Below, one piece after another: positions 25,784 through 35,869 of a DNA stretch of 64,000 nt (positions are counted from its first letter, which is position 1; each line of letters opens with the position of its first letter). The notes under the pieces are model-generated. The model was not told where the DNA came from. It was given only the letters and a program-made list of their open reading frames with translations, and searched no databases. The stretch lies in assembly GCF_963678635.1 (NCBI RefSeq), contig NC_087071.1, positions 43,325,095 through 43,389,094 of the forward strand, written 5' to 3'. Source of the stretch: Symsagittifera roscoffensis. Its lineage: Eukaryota; Xenacoelomorpha; Acoela; Convolutidae. A program made the position numbers and the translations under genes.

Positions 25784-26277
25784 TTTTTTCCAACACTCTT
25801 TGAGCCTGCTGAATTTCAAAACAGTGGAAATAAAAGTAATCGTTTAGATGGCAACAGCTGATATCTACAACTCGGTGATATACATTGAATTAGTCCATCA
25901 GCCTTTTTCATATATTTTTAACATTTTAGTAAACATAAATTTTCACTCTGCGCTTTATTTTTTCTTACAATCAGCTAGTGACAAAGTCAAACAAGAAGAC
26001 AAATCTATTCAATTTCAAAAGTAGTATTCGACAAATCAAATGTTTTTACCAGTTTTTGTTTCCAAATCAAACTCAAAATTTCTAAACTGGTTGAAAATAA
26101 CACGCAGCTAAAAGTACAATTTATTCTGTCTGTGTTTTCGTGATAAGCGTATTTTAAACTCGGGGAAAATTTAGAGAAAATTTAGCACAATTATCACCTT
26201 CCGAAACCTACTGTTCCAAAAATTTTTATTTGATGAACAATTTCATGTGATTTAAAATGTTAATTTGCTTGTTTTAG
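25784..26277. other. AT-rich spacer
   Basis: No gene, repeat or hairpin is seen. The right end (TTGCTTGTTTTAG directly before an ATG) looks like a splice or trans-splice acceptor for the next gene. Confidence 0.5.
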
Positions 26278-26604
26278 ATGCCATCATACCTCGAAACAGT
26301 AAAAATCCCTTTCGGCGGTTTAGAGCTGATTAACATTCCTGTGGAGGAAATTCACGTCAGATATAAGGCTGGGCCCGATTCTGAGGTATTAGTGGTGAAG
26401 GAGCTCTGGGTCAAGCCACGCCAGTGGGCCAAGGGGGAAACCCCTTCCCCGGACTTACGTCCCTGGGTCTCCGAGTGGGAACTCCTCTCTGAGCAACTCA
26501 GGGACGTGGTCGCCCTCGGGGGGTGGATTGCCTACAGGGCTTCTGATCTGCTGGTGCTGATGGACAGCCCAGCCGCCTCTATTTATTCTTACCTCTTCCA
26601 ATAA
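26278..26604 (+). CDS. Small GC-rich gene of unknown function
   Basis: The protein has 108 residues from the ATG at 26278, which follows a TTTTAG acceptor immediately. In nematodes this arrangement suggests spliced-leader trans-splicing. The middle of the gene is much richer in G and C than the flanks. The protein is acidic-to-neutral with many Trp, Leu and Pro (KELWVKPRQW, WVSEWELL), with no signal peptide, zinc motif or membrane segment. The stop TAA overlaps an AATAAA polyadenylation signal. I recognise no family. It could be a host gene, a retrocopy, or the last exon of a longer gene. Confidence 0.5.
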   Translation: MPSYLETVKIPFGGLELINIPVEEIHVRYKAGPDSEVLVVKELWVKPRQWAKGETPSPDLRPWVSEWELLSEQLRDVVALGGWIAYRASDLLVLMDSPAASIYSYLFQ

Positions 26605-26613
26605 AGAAGAGGT
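26591..26613 (+). terminator. Hairpin with T-run over stop codon and AATAAA
   Basis: An eight-base-pair perfect stem (26591-26598 with 26606-26613) encloses a seven-base loop that contains the TAA stop and most of AATAAA; a run of T follows. It looks like an intrinsic terminator, but in a eukaryote it is more likely a 3'-end RNA structure. Confidence 0.45.
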
Positions 26614-27041
26614 TTTTTTTCTTTTTTACCAAATTTTATTTTTTTAGTCCCCTTCCTCAACATCCCCCTTTCTTTATTATTTGTTTATTATTATGATTAA
26701 TATTACCACCAATCCTTCGACGAGCTCAACTTTTGGGTAAGTCATTCTTATTTTGTTCAAATAGATCATTCATTTTGCCCAAATAGAGGTGGTGGCCGCC
26801 GCACTTGACGAATTTCCTTTCTTCGAGATTCAGCAATAAAACATGCATTTTTGAAGGAAATCGTTCACCGCAGCCAACAGTTAAGCTACGCTGCCAAAAT
26901 ATTGGCTTTCCTATATACCCTCAAGTTTGGTTGCATATAATAGGTATATAACGTCATTTTACATGTAAACAAGCCAATACCCCCAAACTTTAGAAGGGAA
27001 AACATGCACCAACCAAAACCTAATTCCATTCCCGTTTCCAT
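26605..27041. other. AT-rich spacer
   Basis: No gene is seen. It begins with the T-run of the hairpin above and leads into a MITE-like element. Confidence 0.5.
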
Positions 27042-27199
27042 AAAGTGGCTGGAAAATTACCAATTTTAACCCCCCTTAAAACATGCGTGCCTGAAAAAGT
27101 AGGGGCTTTAACCCCTTTGGGGGTTAAAAGTGGTAAGTACAACGGCACACTGAATTTTGGGGGGGGGGGGTTAAAAGTCGTCATTTTCCTAGCCACTTT
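27042..27199. mobile_element. MITE-like element
   Basis: Inverted ends AAAGTGGCT(A)GGAAAAT lie at 27042-27057 and 27183-27199, about 158 bp apart, with one inserted base. The interior has further inverted C-runs and G-runs, including a long G tract near 27,158. There is no coding capacity. The target-site duplication is not clear. Confidence 0.55.
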
Positions 27200-28029
27200 T
27201 ACTATAATACTTACTCTCCTCGCTGGTTTTTGATATCTCTCGGAAGAAAGTCTTCTCCTTTAAGTTCCATTGTTAGTGAGATAACAGTGCTTACTCAAAA
27301 CTAATAATAACTACTGAATCTTACTGCACCGTAAGCAAATAGTTTTTTTCAATTCATCGCTTCCGTTGTCCGGAGAAAAATTTAACGTCAAAAAAATCAT
27401 TTTTTTAAATACATTTTCGAGATTCAATTACAATTTGATCCGATTGCACGAGGTTTTATAACTCCCCGCAATGATGTTCCATGTACAATTATTGATTATG
27501 ATTGATTTTCGTGGTCAAGAATGTTGCCATAATAATCGATTGTAGTTACACTTTGGGACCACACAATCGATTATAATTTATTACAATTCATTTTTTTCAG
27601 AATATTTCAAAAAACTAAATTCCATTTTAAATCCATAATGGTGGATTAAAATGGATTAAAATATGTCTAAAATTTTACAAATATTCTGCAAATTTTTGCT
27701 TTTTCTAAAATTCTTACAGCCTACTGCGTTCTTAAACCTACTCACATCTTGCCATTTTTCGCAAAATTTTAACCAACACATTTTCAACACCCCTACGTGT
27801 GAAATACTCTAATGTTTAGCCAATCTCTTCACCTTTCACTCACTTTTTGTCCCCCTTTTCAAAACCCTCCCCCAAAATCGGATCCCCGTACCCCCTCTCT
27901 AACAAACCATCCCTAAATCCCATGGCTCACTCCATCATTAATAACCTCCAACAACCCCTCATCCCATAGCAGTTTCAACATTTTTCCAATATTTCTAAAC
28001 GCTGAAATAACAGGCCAAAGAAAAAGTTT
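27200..28029. other. AT-rich spacer
   Basis: No gene is seen. Weak inverted similarity is present around 27,488-27,590 and a small hairpin around 27,620-27,655. Confidence 0.5.
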
Positions 28030-28377
28030 TCACGCAGTATATGAAATTAACACCCCTCCTATTAACACCAAAAATTGCATGTAGTTCTTAAACAGGTACA
28101 CAACAGCGGTTGGCCGTGATGAGCTGTACAGCTCTTGAGTTGGTCCTTTCCCTCGTGGATAAATGTCTTCTTCCTCAAACTGAATCACTCCCCAAAAATT
28201 ATATTCCAACCACCCTCGAACTCTCATTAACCCCGACAGGGGGTAAACATGTGTAAAAAGGGTATTATTGGGAGCACGGGTGGTAAGTGGCCAAGGAGCG
28301 GTGATAACCCAAATTAGAAAAAAATGAGAAAACAATCGTAAAAGACATAAGAAGAAAACAAAACAATTTAATATCAC
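28030..28377 (-). other. Possible C-terminal exon with membrane anchor
   Basis: The minus-strand frame up to the stop at 28030 reads as protein-like for its last 80 or so codons. It has a hydrophilic stretch with GVIQFEEEDIYPRGKG and ends in a hydrophobic segment (FLVLIGGVLISYTA) typical of a tail anchor. No good splice acceptor was found, and no family is recognised. It may be a host exon or chance. Confidence 0.3.
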
Positions 28378-28431
28378 AGCTAAATTTAAATTTCAGTTAA
28401 ACGATTGCAATGTTTAAGTTTTTGAAGCTAA

Positions 28432-28581
28432 ACGGAATTTTTTTTGAAAAGCGAGGCTCTTGCACGACATCAATTATGACCCAATATATTCATTTTTAGT
28501 TCATTATAACGGTTCATAATGGATTACAACGAATCATGATTTGCTTCAAGCAAGAGCCTCGCTTTTCCAAAAACTTTCCGT
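28432..28581. mobile_element. MITE-like element with 32-bp inverted ends
   Basis: The ends 28432-28463 and 28550-28581 are inverted copies with about three mismatches; the inner 18 bases (GAAAAGCGAGGCTCTTGC) are perfect. Weaker matching extends outward to about 28420 and 28592. The 86-base centre is AT-rich and non-coding. Confidence 0.7.
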
Positions 28582-29359
28582 ATAGTTCAAAATTAACCAT
28601 AGCAAGCGTTAAACTGAAGTTAAAACTTGGTTTGTAAATAACGGATGTGAATAATGGATTTATTATAATCTTTTTATCTCTTATACTGGCGTTCACTGAT
28701 TGTTTTTTGTTTCGTTTATAATCAATAACTAAATCATTACTTTAATGATTAATATGCCCAATTAATTACCAATTAATTAGCCCAATTAAAATACCTATAT
28801 TGGCCTAAATAGAGGGATTAAACAGTTACTCTAAGGATTGGATAATTCGTTTTTGTACACTAGGAGCCGTATGAGCCCAATTTTTTTTGGCCATTGATTT
28901 TCCGTAGAGAAACATGATTGCTCCCACTTTGTTTAAAAATTTGGGCTCCATTTGGGACGCATTCCGTGATAATCCAATGCAGACTATCTGCACTAAAATT
29001 TTGTCTCATTAAACCCCTTTTCTTATGGAAAAAGTTAAATAAACTTTTTGATCCGGGTCAACTCTGACTCTGCTTCAGAGGTCACTGAGAACGCTAGAAG
29101 CTCAACGATAACTGCAGTTTGGTACACGTGAAAACCAATGAAAGGACCTTGAGATGGACGAATAGTTAACAGAAAGATTTGGTTATAAACTCAACTATTA
29201 AAACACTATCGCTAGCGATAAAAGAACTACTGTTTTTGTAAACAATCATTACAGAACCGACTACAATTGTCAAAATCTGAATCTAAAGTTCAGAAATGAG
29301 AGCAGAGCAAAGGAGGCGGGGGGGGGGGGAGGAGGGTAGAAGGTTCCATTTTTCCTTAC
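28582..29359. other. AT-rich spacer
   Basis: No gene is seen. It may include the intron downstream of the LITAF-like exon. I looked for the second half of a LITAF domain here and did not find it. Confidence 0.5.
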
Positions 29360-29472
29360 CTATCTCATAGCTGACACTTGTGGTGACAGTGGCTCTGCAC
29401 TGTGGGCACTGGACTGTTACCGGATGCCGGACCATAATTGGGATCCCCGGATTCACCAACACTGTTGTAGTC
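29360..29472 (-). CDS. One exon of a LITAF-domain protein
   Basis: The exon is 113 bases, bounded by an acceptor (TTTGTTCAG ending at 29473) and a donor (GTAAGG starting at 29359). It codes for about 37 residues: a strand-rich lead, then VTVQCPQC and a SVSYEIG end. This is the first CXXC knuckle and preceding strand of a LITAF domain, a membrane-surface zinc domain of endosomal proteins. The second half (hydrophobic hairpin and second CXXC) should be in a later exon but was not found within the next kilobase. It is a host-gene exon or a gene remnant. Confidence 0.55.
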
Positions 29473-30916
29473 CTGAACAAACGATTATGGGAACTATGGT
29501 GTGCATTTAAGAGATCAAGCCTGTTACTTGAGCCTTTTTTGTTGAGTAAATGTGAACACTTTTTGGATGAATTGTGTAGCATTGTATTGGTTTAAATCAT
29601 AGTTGAAATCCATACAATAAAATACAAGTCAGCCAAAAATGTTCATATTTCTCCAACAAAAAAGCCCTCACTTAACACGTTTGATTTCTATAATGTATAT
29701 TATGGTTATATGTAATTATATCCCCGCTAGTTACACTATAATATTCAACTTACAAACAATTCAATCTCTTTTTTGCAGAAAAATCCCTATCATAGAAGCT
29801 CAAGAAAAGTTCCCTATCATTTACAAGAAAAGATATAAGCTCCCAAAAATCAAAAAAAAACATTGCACCACAACATTTTGATTGTGTTTTTATAACGAAA
29901 TAACAAAAATAAGATTTTAGGAAGATTTCAGTTTTTTTAATCTATCATATAAGTAAAACTTTTTAGATAATGGTTATAAATGTATGCATTTCGAACAAAA
30001 AAGTCCAAAACACAAAATTTGGTTTTTAAATAGATTTTCTAGTTATAGGTAGTTAGCTTTTCAAAATTTTTATTTTGGAGCAAGAAAAAGCAATTTTGAC
30101 GGATGATGTCAAACTCAAAAGTCTTGTTTTTTGGGTTAGATCGAAACATTTAGTCAAGCAAAAACTAATTTAATAAAGTTAGCGGTTATTTTCTGTAAAC
30201 TCATTTTCCGAAATGATACTCTTAACTTTTAACGATTGTCCATTGTTATACTCTGGGAAAGCGGAAAAATTTTAAACTGGGTATAATAAAAAATTTCAAA
30301 GGTTAATTTAAAAAAATGGAAAAATTTGTGGTTAAAATTCTATTTTACCAATTATTTCTTGTAAGAAAAGTTGTTATCTTAAAACTTTCTAAGAAGAAAA
30401 AATGTTTTAATTGTGAACATATTTTTACAGCTTAAACTTGTTAAACTGGTTTGTCTGATTCTCATAATAAAAATTTTGAGACAGCAAATCTTGGTCAACC
30501 CGGTTAGCCATAAAAAAAAATAAAAATCAATTAGCGGTCAAATCAAAAAATATATAGAACTTGAACCCCATTGTAGCCTCACCCAAAGCCTCCGTCCTGC
30601 CGCTCAAGTTTAAATTTTTTTCCAGCTAAGCAGTTTGAATAACAGTCTGGGACACTTTAGGACTCAATTTGGGTTCAACTTCTATTTGACTGACAACTTC
30701 ACGCTGACCGCCAATTGTTTCTACTTTGATTAATTTGATGTAATTCTTGTAACTATAGTATAGTAGTTTAAGAACAATGATGTGATAGTGTAATTTTTTA
30801 TAGCAATAATTATGGTAGTTTAAGCAATTATAATAACTATTGCTTTCAAAAACTCAAACTTATACTTTCATAGAGACAGTTTTTGTTTTTTGATCTTTTT
30901 AATCTAAGTTGCTGGA
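29473..30916. other. AT-rich spacer
   Basis: No gene is seen. Upstream exons of the LITAF-like gene could lie here, but none is recognisable. Confidence 0.5.
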
Positions 30917-31060
30917 TCTTATGCTCTAGACGGCCCAAAATTAGTATTTCTACATGGAACTTAAAAATTATGTGGTTCAATCTGATTGCCTATTTCTACA
31001 ACGCGTACGGTACTTCGATTAAATTTTCAAGCAGATAAAATTGTTAGCCGAAATTACCAA
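30917..31060. repeat. Diverged arm fragment of the palindromic element
   Basis: This resembles the outer part of the right arm of the large palindrome (about 31,960-32,102), in the same orientation: TGC(T/A)CTA(G/A)ACGG early and GCAGATAAAA near the end. Identity is well below that between the two main arms, so it is an older copy. Confidence 0.5.
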
Positions 31061-31184
31061 AACCTAAGAATTTTTGTTTTGTTGGAACCATTTCACAAAA
31101 TTTTTCTTGTCTGGGCAAAGTTTCAAAATTGACGTAAAATTAATATTCTTATGTGACCAAATTATATATTTTCTTTAATTTCGG

Positions 31185-32102
31185 CTAAAATTTTTATCTG
31201 CTGGAAACATTGACTGAAACGCTTGACCGTGTTGCTTGAGTTTGGTTGGGCAAATCAGATTCGATCGCATAACTTTCAGCTCAAGTTATACAAACATTGA
31301 TTTGGGGCCGTTTAGTGCATGAGACCCAAATTGCTTCCCGCCATTTCGATTGCTGGAAAATAATGGCAAGATCAGTGATATCTTATCTTGCAATAACATG
31401 TTTGGCGTAAAAGTGCGAGTCAAACACGTTTCCTTTTCGTAGAAAAATGATTATCATATAACTCCACTTTACTCGATAGATGATAGATGAAAAACATTGT
31501 AAGCACATGACATGACTAGCATGTTTTCAAGAAGGAAACTGTATGGCAGTATTTTTCCTTTAATCGAGTTTTATCAAAAGCGTTTTCCAATATAATGTAA
31601 AATATTTTTTGCGTGTTTAGCTGTATTTTTTTGTTCAGCCGTTTTTGGCTGAACAAAAAAATAAAGCTAAACACGCAAAAAATATTTTACATTATATTGG
31701 AAAACGCTTTTCATAAAACTCGATTAAAGGAAAAATACTGCCATAGAGTTTCCTTCTTGAAAACATGCTAGTCATGTCATGTGCTTACAATGTTTTTCAT
31801 CTATCATCTATCGAGTAAAGTGGAGTTATATGATAATCATTTTTCTACGAAAAGGAAACGTGTTTGACTCGCACTTTTACGCCAAACAGGTTATTGCAAG
31901 ATAAGATATCACTGATCTTGCCATTATTTTCCAGCAATCGAAACGGCGGGAAGCAATTTGGGTCTCATGCACTAAACGGCCCCAAATCAATGTTTGTATA
32001 ACTTGAGCTGAAAGTTATGCGATCGAATCTGATTTGCCCAACCAAACTCAAGCAACACGGTCAAGCGTTTCAGTCAATGTTTCCAGCAGATAAAAATTTT
32101 AG
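31185..32102. mobile_element. 918-bp near-perfect palindrome (fold-back element)
   Basis: Two arms of about 456 bases meet at 31637-31650, where AGCC and GGCT flank a six-base loop. I see only scattered mismatches between the arms. The outer ends are CTAAAATTTTTATCTGCTGG and its complement. There is no coding capacity. The layout recalls fold-back transposons such as Tc4 of C. elegans, though I cannot show relationship. No target-site duplication was found. A transcript would form a long double-stranded RNA. Confidence 0.85.
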
Positions 32103-32864
32103 AATTAGAAAGTCCTCGTATCTAATAATAAGCTAATCAAATCAGTTTTAGACCTGCAAGTTTTTCTGCTAACCCATTTTTTTCACATTTACTCCAAATG
32201 CTTCATTGTTGTCATGTTAGACTTACATTTGTGACTTTTTGGAAACTTTGGAGCCAAATTTTAAAAACTGTAACTTTTTTTCGGAATTTTTTCTACTGTG
32301 CTTGAAGATTAGACTTCTCAAGTGAAAATCGTTTTTCTAATCCGAACTGAAATTTTTTGTAAGCTCCCTATATCGTTTCTGCTGTAGAGTTTTTTTAGTA
32401 ATTGTTTCTTGACCAAACATTATAATTTTTTTGAACGAAAAAAAATTTTTGATTTTCGCTAAACTCATTTTATTTCGGAAGAACTCTCTTCGCTTATATT
32501 AAAATTGTAAAGTTGAGGTAAAAAATGTAGAAAAAATTAGTGGAACCTTTGTTTTGAAAACCAAAAAATATATATTTCAAAAAAAGAACCTGGCAAAACG
32601 ACTCAGATAGTCAATGTTTTACTAACATCCAGTAATATTCTTCTGAGTTTTGTTCGGAAATAACTTTCCACTCATTAGCTTTTATTAGGCACTTTAATTA
32701 AATTTTACTACGAAAAAACTCTGTACGCTTGGTACCATTGCAGACACTATTGCAGAAATTAGGTTTTCGGACGGAATTCCTTTGAGAGTTTTACGAAAGA
32801 CTGAACTCGATTGTTGCTGGGATTCTTTTTAAAACATCCTCAAAGATTGCTTATATCTAGCTTC
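32103..32864. other. AT-rich spacer
   Basis: No gene or repeat is seen. Confidence 0.5.
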
Positions 32865-33548
32865 AGGATAGAACTTTCAGCTCCGCTCTGTAGTTTTATG
32901 AAACATGACTTGCAGAGCTCTGAATTGATCGCTTTTGTACAAGTTTGAAAAAGTTTTATATTTTTTGTACAGTCAGTGGTTGATGCTAGAAGAGAATGAG
33001 ATAACTCCTCTACCAGTAGTTGTAGCAGAAACTGTGAAATTTTTAGGTAACTCTTCTTACTATTATCAAATAGGGGATTGGTCTAGACGCAGGATTAAAA
33101 ATTACTTGAATGAAGAGAAACTTCAAAATGCTGTGCTGTTTCTCATTTTTATTCGAAAAATTTAAACTAGGTGGAGTTCTCGAAAAATATAATTAAACGT
33201 AGTGATTGTTGGCTTTTCAAACTGCCGTATGCAAAGCTGAGATTGTTGGAGGTTTACTGAACTTTCTTTGACATGTTCTGCGCTGCGCAGAAGTTTGTAG
33301 AAGTGTAAATGGATACATACTCTCTATATTTAGCCGTTGCTGAAAATAATTTATCCATTTTCTTCAACCAGATAAGAGAAGTGCTTGGGGAAAAGTTCAG
33401 GGAAAATTGAGTGCAGAATCTTTTTATGGCTCATGCAAAATAAAATCTTTTTCTTCAACTGTGTTGCCATACCAATAAAAAGCACAACAAAATGGGCCTG
33501 AACTTTTTGAAGAGGAGTTGAGGTGTAACTAGATGCCACGTTTATGCC
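32865..33548. repeat. Direct repeat, copy 1
   Basis: This copy resembles 34165-34735 at roughly 80% identity with several length differences. The best-conserved block is 33163-33548, including TTAAACGTAGTGATTGTTGG and GAAGAGGAGTTGAGGTGTAA. A 76-codon open frame at 32935 is not conserved in copy 2, so I do not call it a gene. The repeat is probably part of the same old element family as the palindrome. Confidence 0.65.
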
Positions 33549-33710
33549 AGGTTTATGCCAAACACGTTTCCTTTTTGGAGAAAAATTAGTATCATACAAC
33601 TCCATATTACTCAATAGAAGCAAATTTTTGTGAGCAAATGGCATGACTAGCATCTTTTCAAGAATGAAACTGTATGGTAGTTTTTTTCCTTTATTCGGGT
33701 TTTATGCCGA
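33549..33710. repeat. Diverged left-arm fragment of the palindromic element
   Basis: It resembles the left arm from about 31,420 to 31,575 in the same orientation, with shared words such as ACACGTTTCCTTTT and ATGACTAGCAT. It directly adjoins direct-repeat copy 1, which suggests both belong to one larger, older element. Confidence 0.55.
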
Positions 33711-34164
33711 AAAAAAAAATCGGAAAATTTCTCAGACAAGGCATCACTTCAGGTAAAGCAGCAACAAAATTAAAGATTTAACTACATTTGGAGATATGCC
33801 AAGACACAATTAAATTTTGCACAGTACTATCCTAGGAAATTGTTTGTTTGCACAGAATTAGTTTAAATAATACTATTCAAAATGAAAAAAGACTTCCAGA
33901 TTTTTGATTTTTCTGAAATAATCCTGATGCAAAAAACACTTGTTTGTTAATCAGCTGGTTTAGCAATTAAATATGGAAGTTAAAAAGCTTTTAATCTCAT
34001 AATTGGTTTTGTGAAGAAAAAATATCGTACCATACAGTTTTTTATTGATATAAATTTGGAGGATAGACAAATTTTCTAGGCATATGAAATCAAAATTTAG
34101 CAGACAAAAAGTCTTGCATTAAGAAAAAACAGCATTAAGTGTTTTAAAAACCAAACAGTAGATG
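33711..34164. other. AT-rich spacer between repeat copies
   Basis: No gene is seen. Confidence 0.5.
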
Positions 34165-34735
34165 TTGGTTCAGGATAGAAGCTTAGCTCCGCATTGCAAT
34201 TTTTTTAGGGAACTTGATTTGCAGAGGTCTGAAATGAGTTGATCGCTTTCGTACTGTTTTGAAAAAGTTTTTAAAAAACACGATTACAAAATACGTGATT
34301 GAGAAGAAACCTCACAAAACTGTATATGAGTTTTTGTTCGAAAAAATTATATTAGGTAGAGTTGCCGAAAAATATAATTAAACGTAGTGATTGTTGGCTT
34401 TTCAAATTGCCGTATGCAAATCTGAGATTGTTGGAGGTCTACTGAAATTTCTTTGACATGTTCTGCGATGCGAATAAGTTCGTAGAAGTGTAATATAGAC
34501 TCTCTATTTTTAACCGTTGCTGGAAATTATTTTTACCTTGTCTTCAACCAGATAAGAGATGTGCTTGGGAAAAATTGGGGGAAAATGAGTGCAGAAACAT
34601 TTCGAGGCTCATGCAAAATACAATTTCTCTCTTCAAATGTGTTGCCACGGCAAAAAAAACCACAACAACAACATAGGCCTAGACTTTTTGAAGAGGAGTT
34701 GAGGTGTAACTAGAAGCCGCGTTTATGTTGCAAGA
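34165..34735. repeat. Direct repeat, copy 2
   Basis: This is the second copy of the repeat at 32865-33548. It is shorter and diverged, and it is not followed by an arm fragment of the palindrome. Confidence 0.65.
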
Positions 34736-35212
34736 CAAATTGCGGCTATGAAAACAAGTTGATTATGATAAATTGAGTTGCAACGATTTAAATAAACGAG
34801 TTATAAAAGATTCTGTTGATACTTCTATGACAAACATAAAAAATTAGCCAAAAAATCAATCAACTCAGCTGCAAAAACAGAGAACTTCTTACTGTAAATT
34901 TTATGGTTGCCACTTAGTAGCAGGCAAAAAATGAATAGTTTTTCGAGACGAGTTCAAGAATTCGAAAAAAATGAACTTATTAGAACTGATGCAATGTATT
35001 AATTGGTCAGCCATGGTCAGCTCCAAAATCTACTACTGAAATTTTTAGGTTTAGAAGATAATTGCAGTAACTGTTTTTTTGGAAAATCAAGCATTGGTCA
35101 AAATAGGAAATGAATCATAAGCAGTTTTTTGTATGAAGTTTAACCCGGGTATCCATGTAAAATGAACATATCTTTTTGCCAACCTCCGAAGAAAAAGCGG
35201 TGTTTTTATGAA
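34736..35212. other. AT-rich spacer before the LTR
   Basis: No gene is seen. It ends at the 5' LTR of the next element. Confidence 0.5.
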
Positions 35213-35593
35213 TGGTGGAACCAGATCTAAACTAGTATTTATCATTGGTTATTATTATGATATTTTATCTCTAAAAAATATTGAATAATTACCAATCATA
35301 CTCCATCAAATTAACAACCTATTTATTCGTAAAGTGTTGAAACTACTAGTAGTTTCAACACTAGAATAATTTAATTCAACTTAGAATTTAGTTGTTCTCA
35401 TTCTGGAACTAACTCGCGCAAATTGGTGTACACTAGATCTATTGAGACTAGGAGATATAAGAGTAAGATTCAGATTGGTATTAGAGTAAGGATTTGCACC
35501 AATCTATCCGGCCGAAAATAAGATAGCGTGACGAGCAGACGGTGTACCCTATCTGAAATTAAATTATGAGTACAGTACTTTACACATAACTCA
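35213..35593 (+). repeat. 5' LTR
   Basis: It starts TGGTGGAACCAGATCTAA and ends CTCA two bases before the primer site. The first 25 or so bases recur at 63973-64000 with one or two differences, just where a 3' LTR would start. The LTR carries a TATA-like TATAAG near 35457 and a perfect 30-base palindrome at 35333-35362. The exact first base is uncertain by a few positions. Confidence 0.65.
35333..35362. repeat. Perfect 30-bp palindrome in the LTR
   Basis: Fifteen bases are followed directly by their reverse complement, centred on ACTAGT. It may be a dimeric binding site or a DNA/RNA hairpin in the LTR. Confidence 0.8.
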
Positions 35594-35595
35594 TC

Positions 35596-35610
35596 TGGTG
35601 CGACCAAAAG
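35596..35610 (+). promoter_or_regulatory. Primer-binding site
   Basis: TGGTGCGACCAAAAG lies two bases after the LTR end. TGG complements the CCA end of a tRNA, and the position is as expected for minus-strand priming. I cannot name the tRNA without a search. Confidence 0.6.
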
Positions 35611-35869
35611 TCTCGAACCGACCTGAACTAACCTAGAATTAGACAAAAATTAGATTAGAAATAGACAAATACAACATTTCATAAAAACGTTAATTGACAA
35701 AAACTTAGTCGATATGTCTCTACGCCTCAATACGGGAACTACCCGGTATTGGAAGAAGACGTCGAACGAGAGTTGACATACGACTAGGAATAAATCTACA
35801 AATTGATTTCATGATAGTACAACAAACACGAGATCAAACTTTTGTATTCAGGATACTAACAGCAGTAAA

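Noticed and set aside
27488-27590. Possible third MITE
   Set aside because: The inverted similarity is only about two thirds and needs several gaps; too weak to call.
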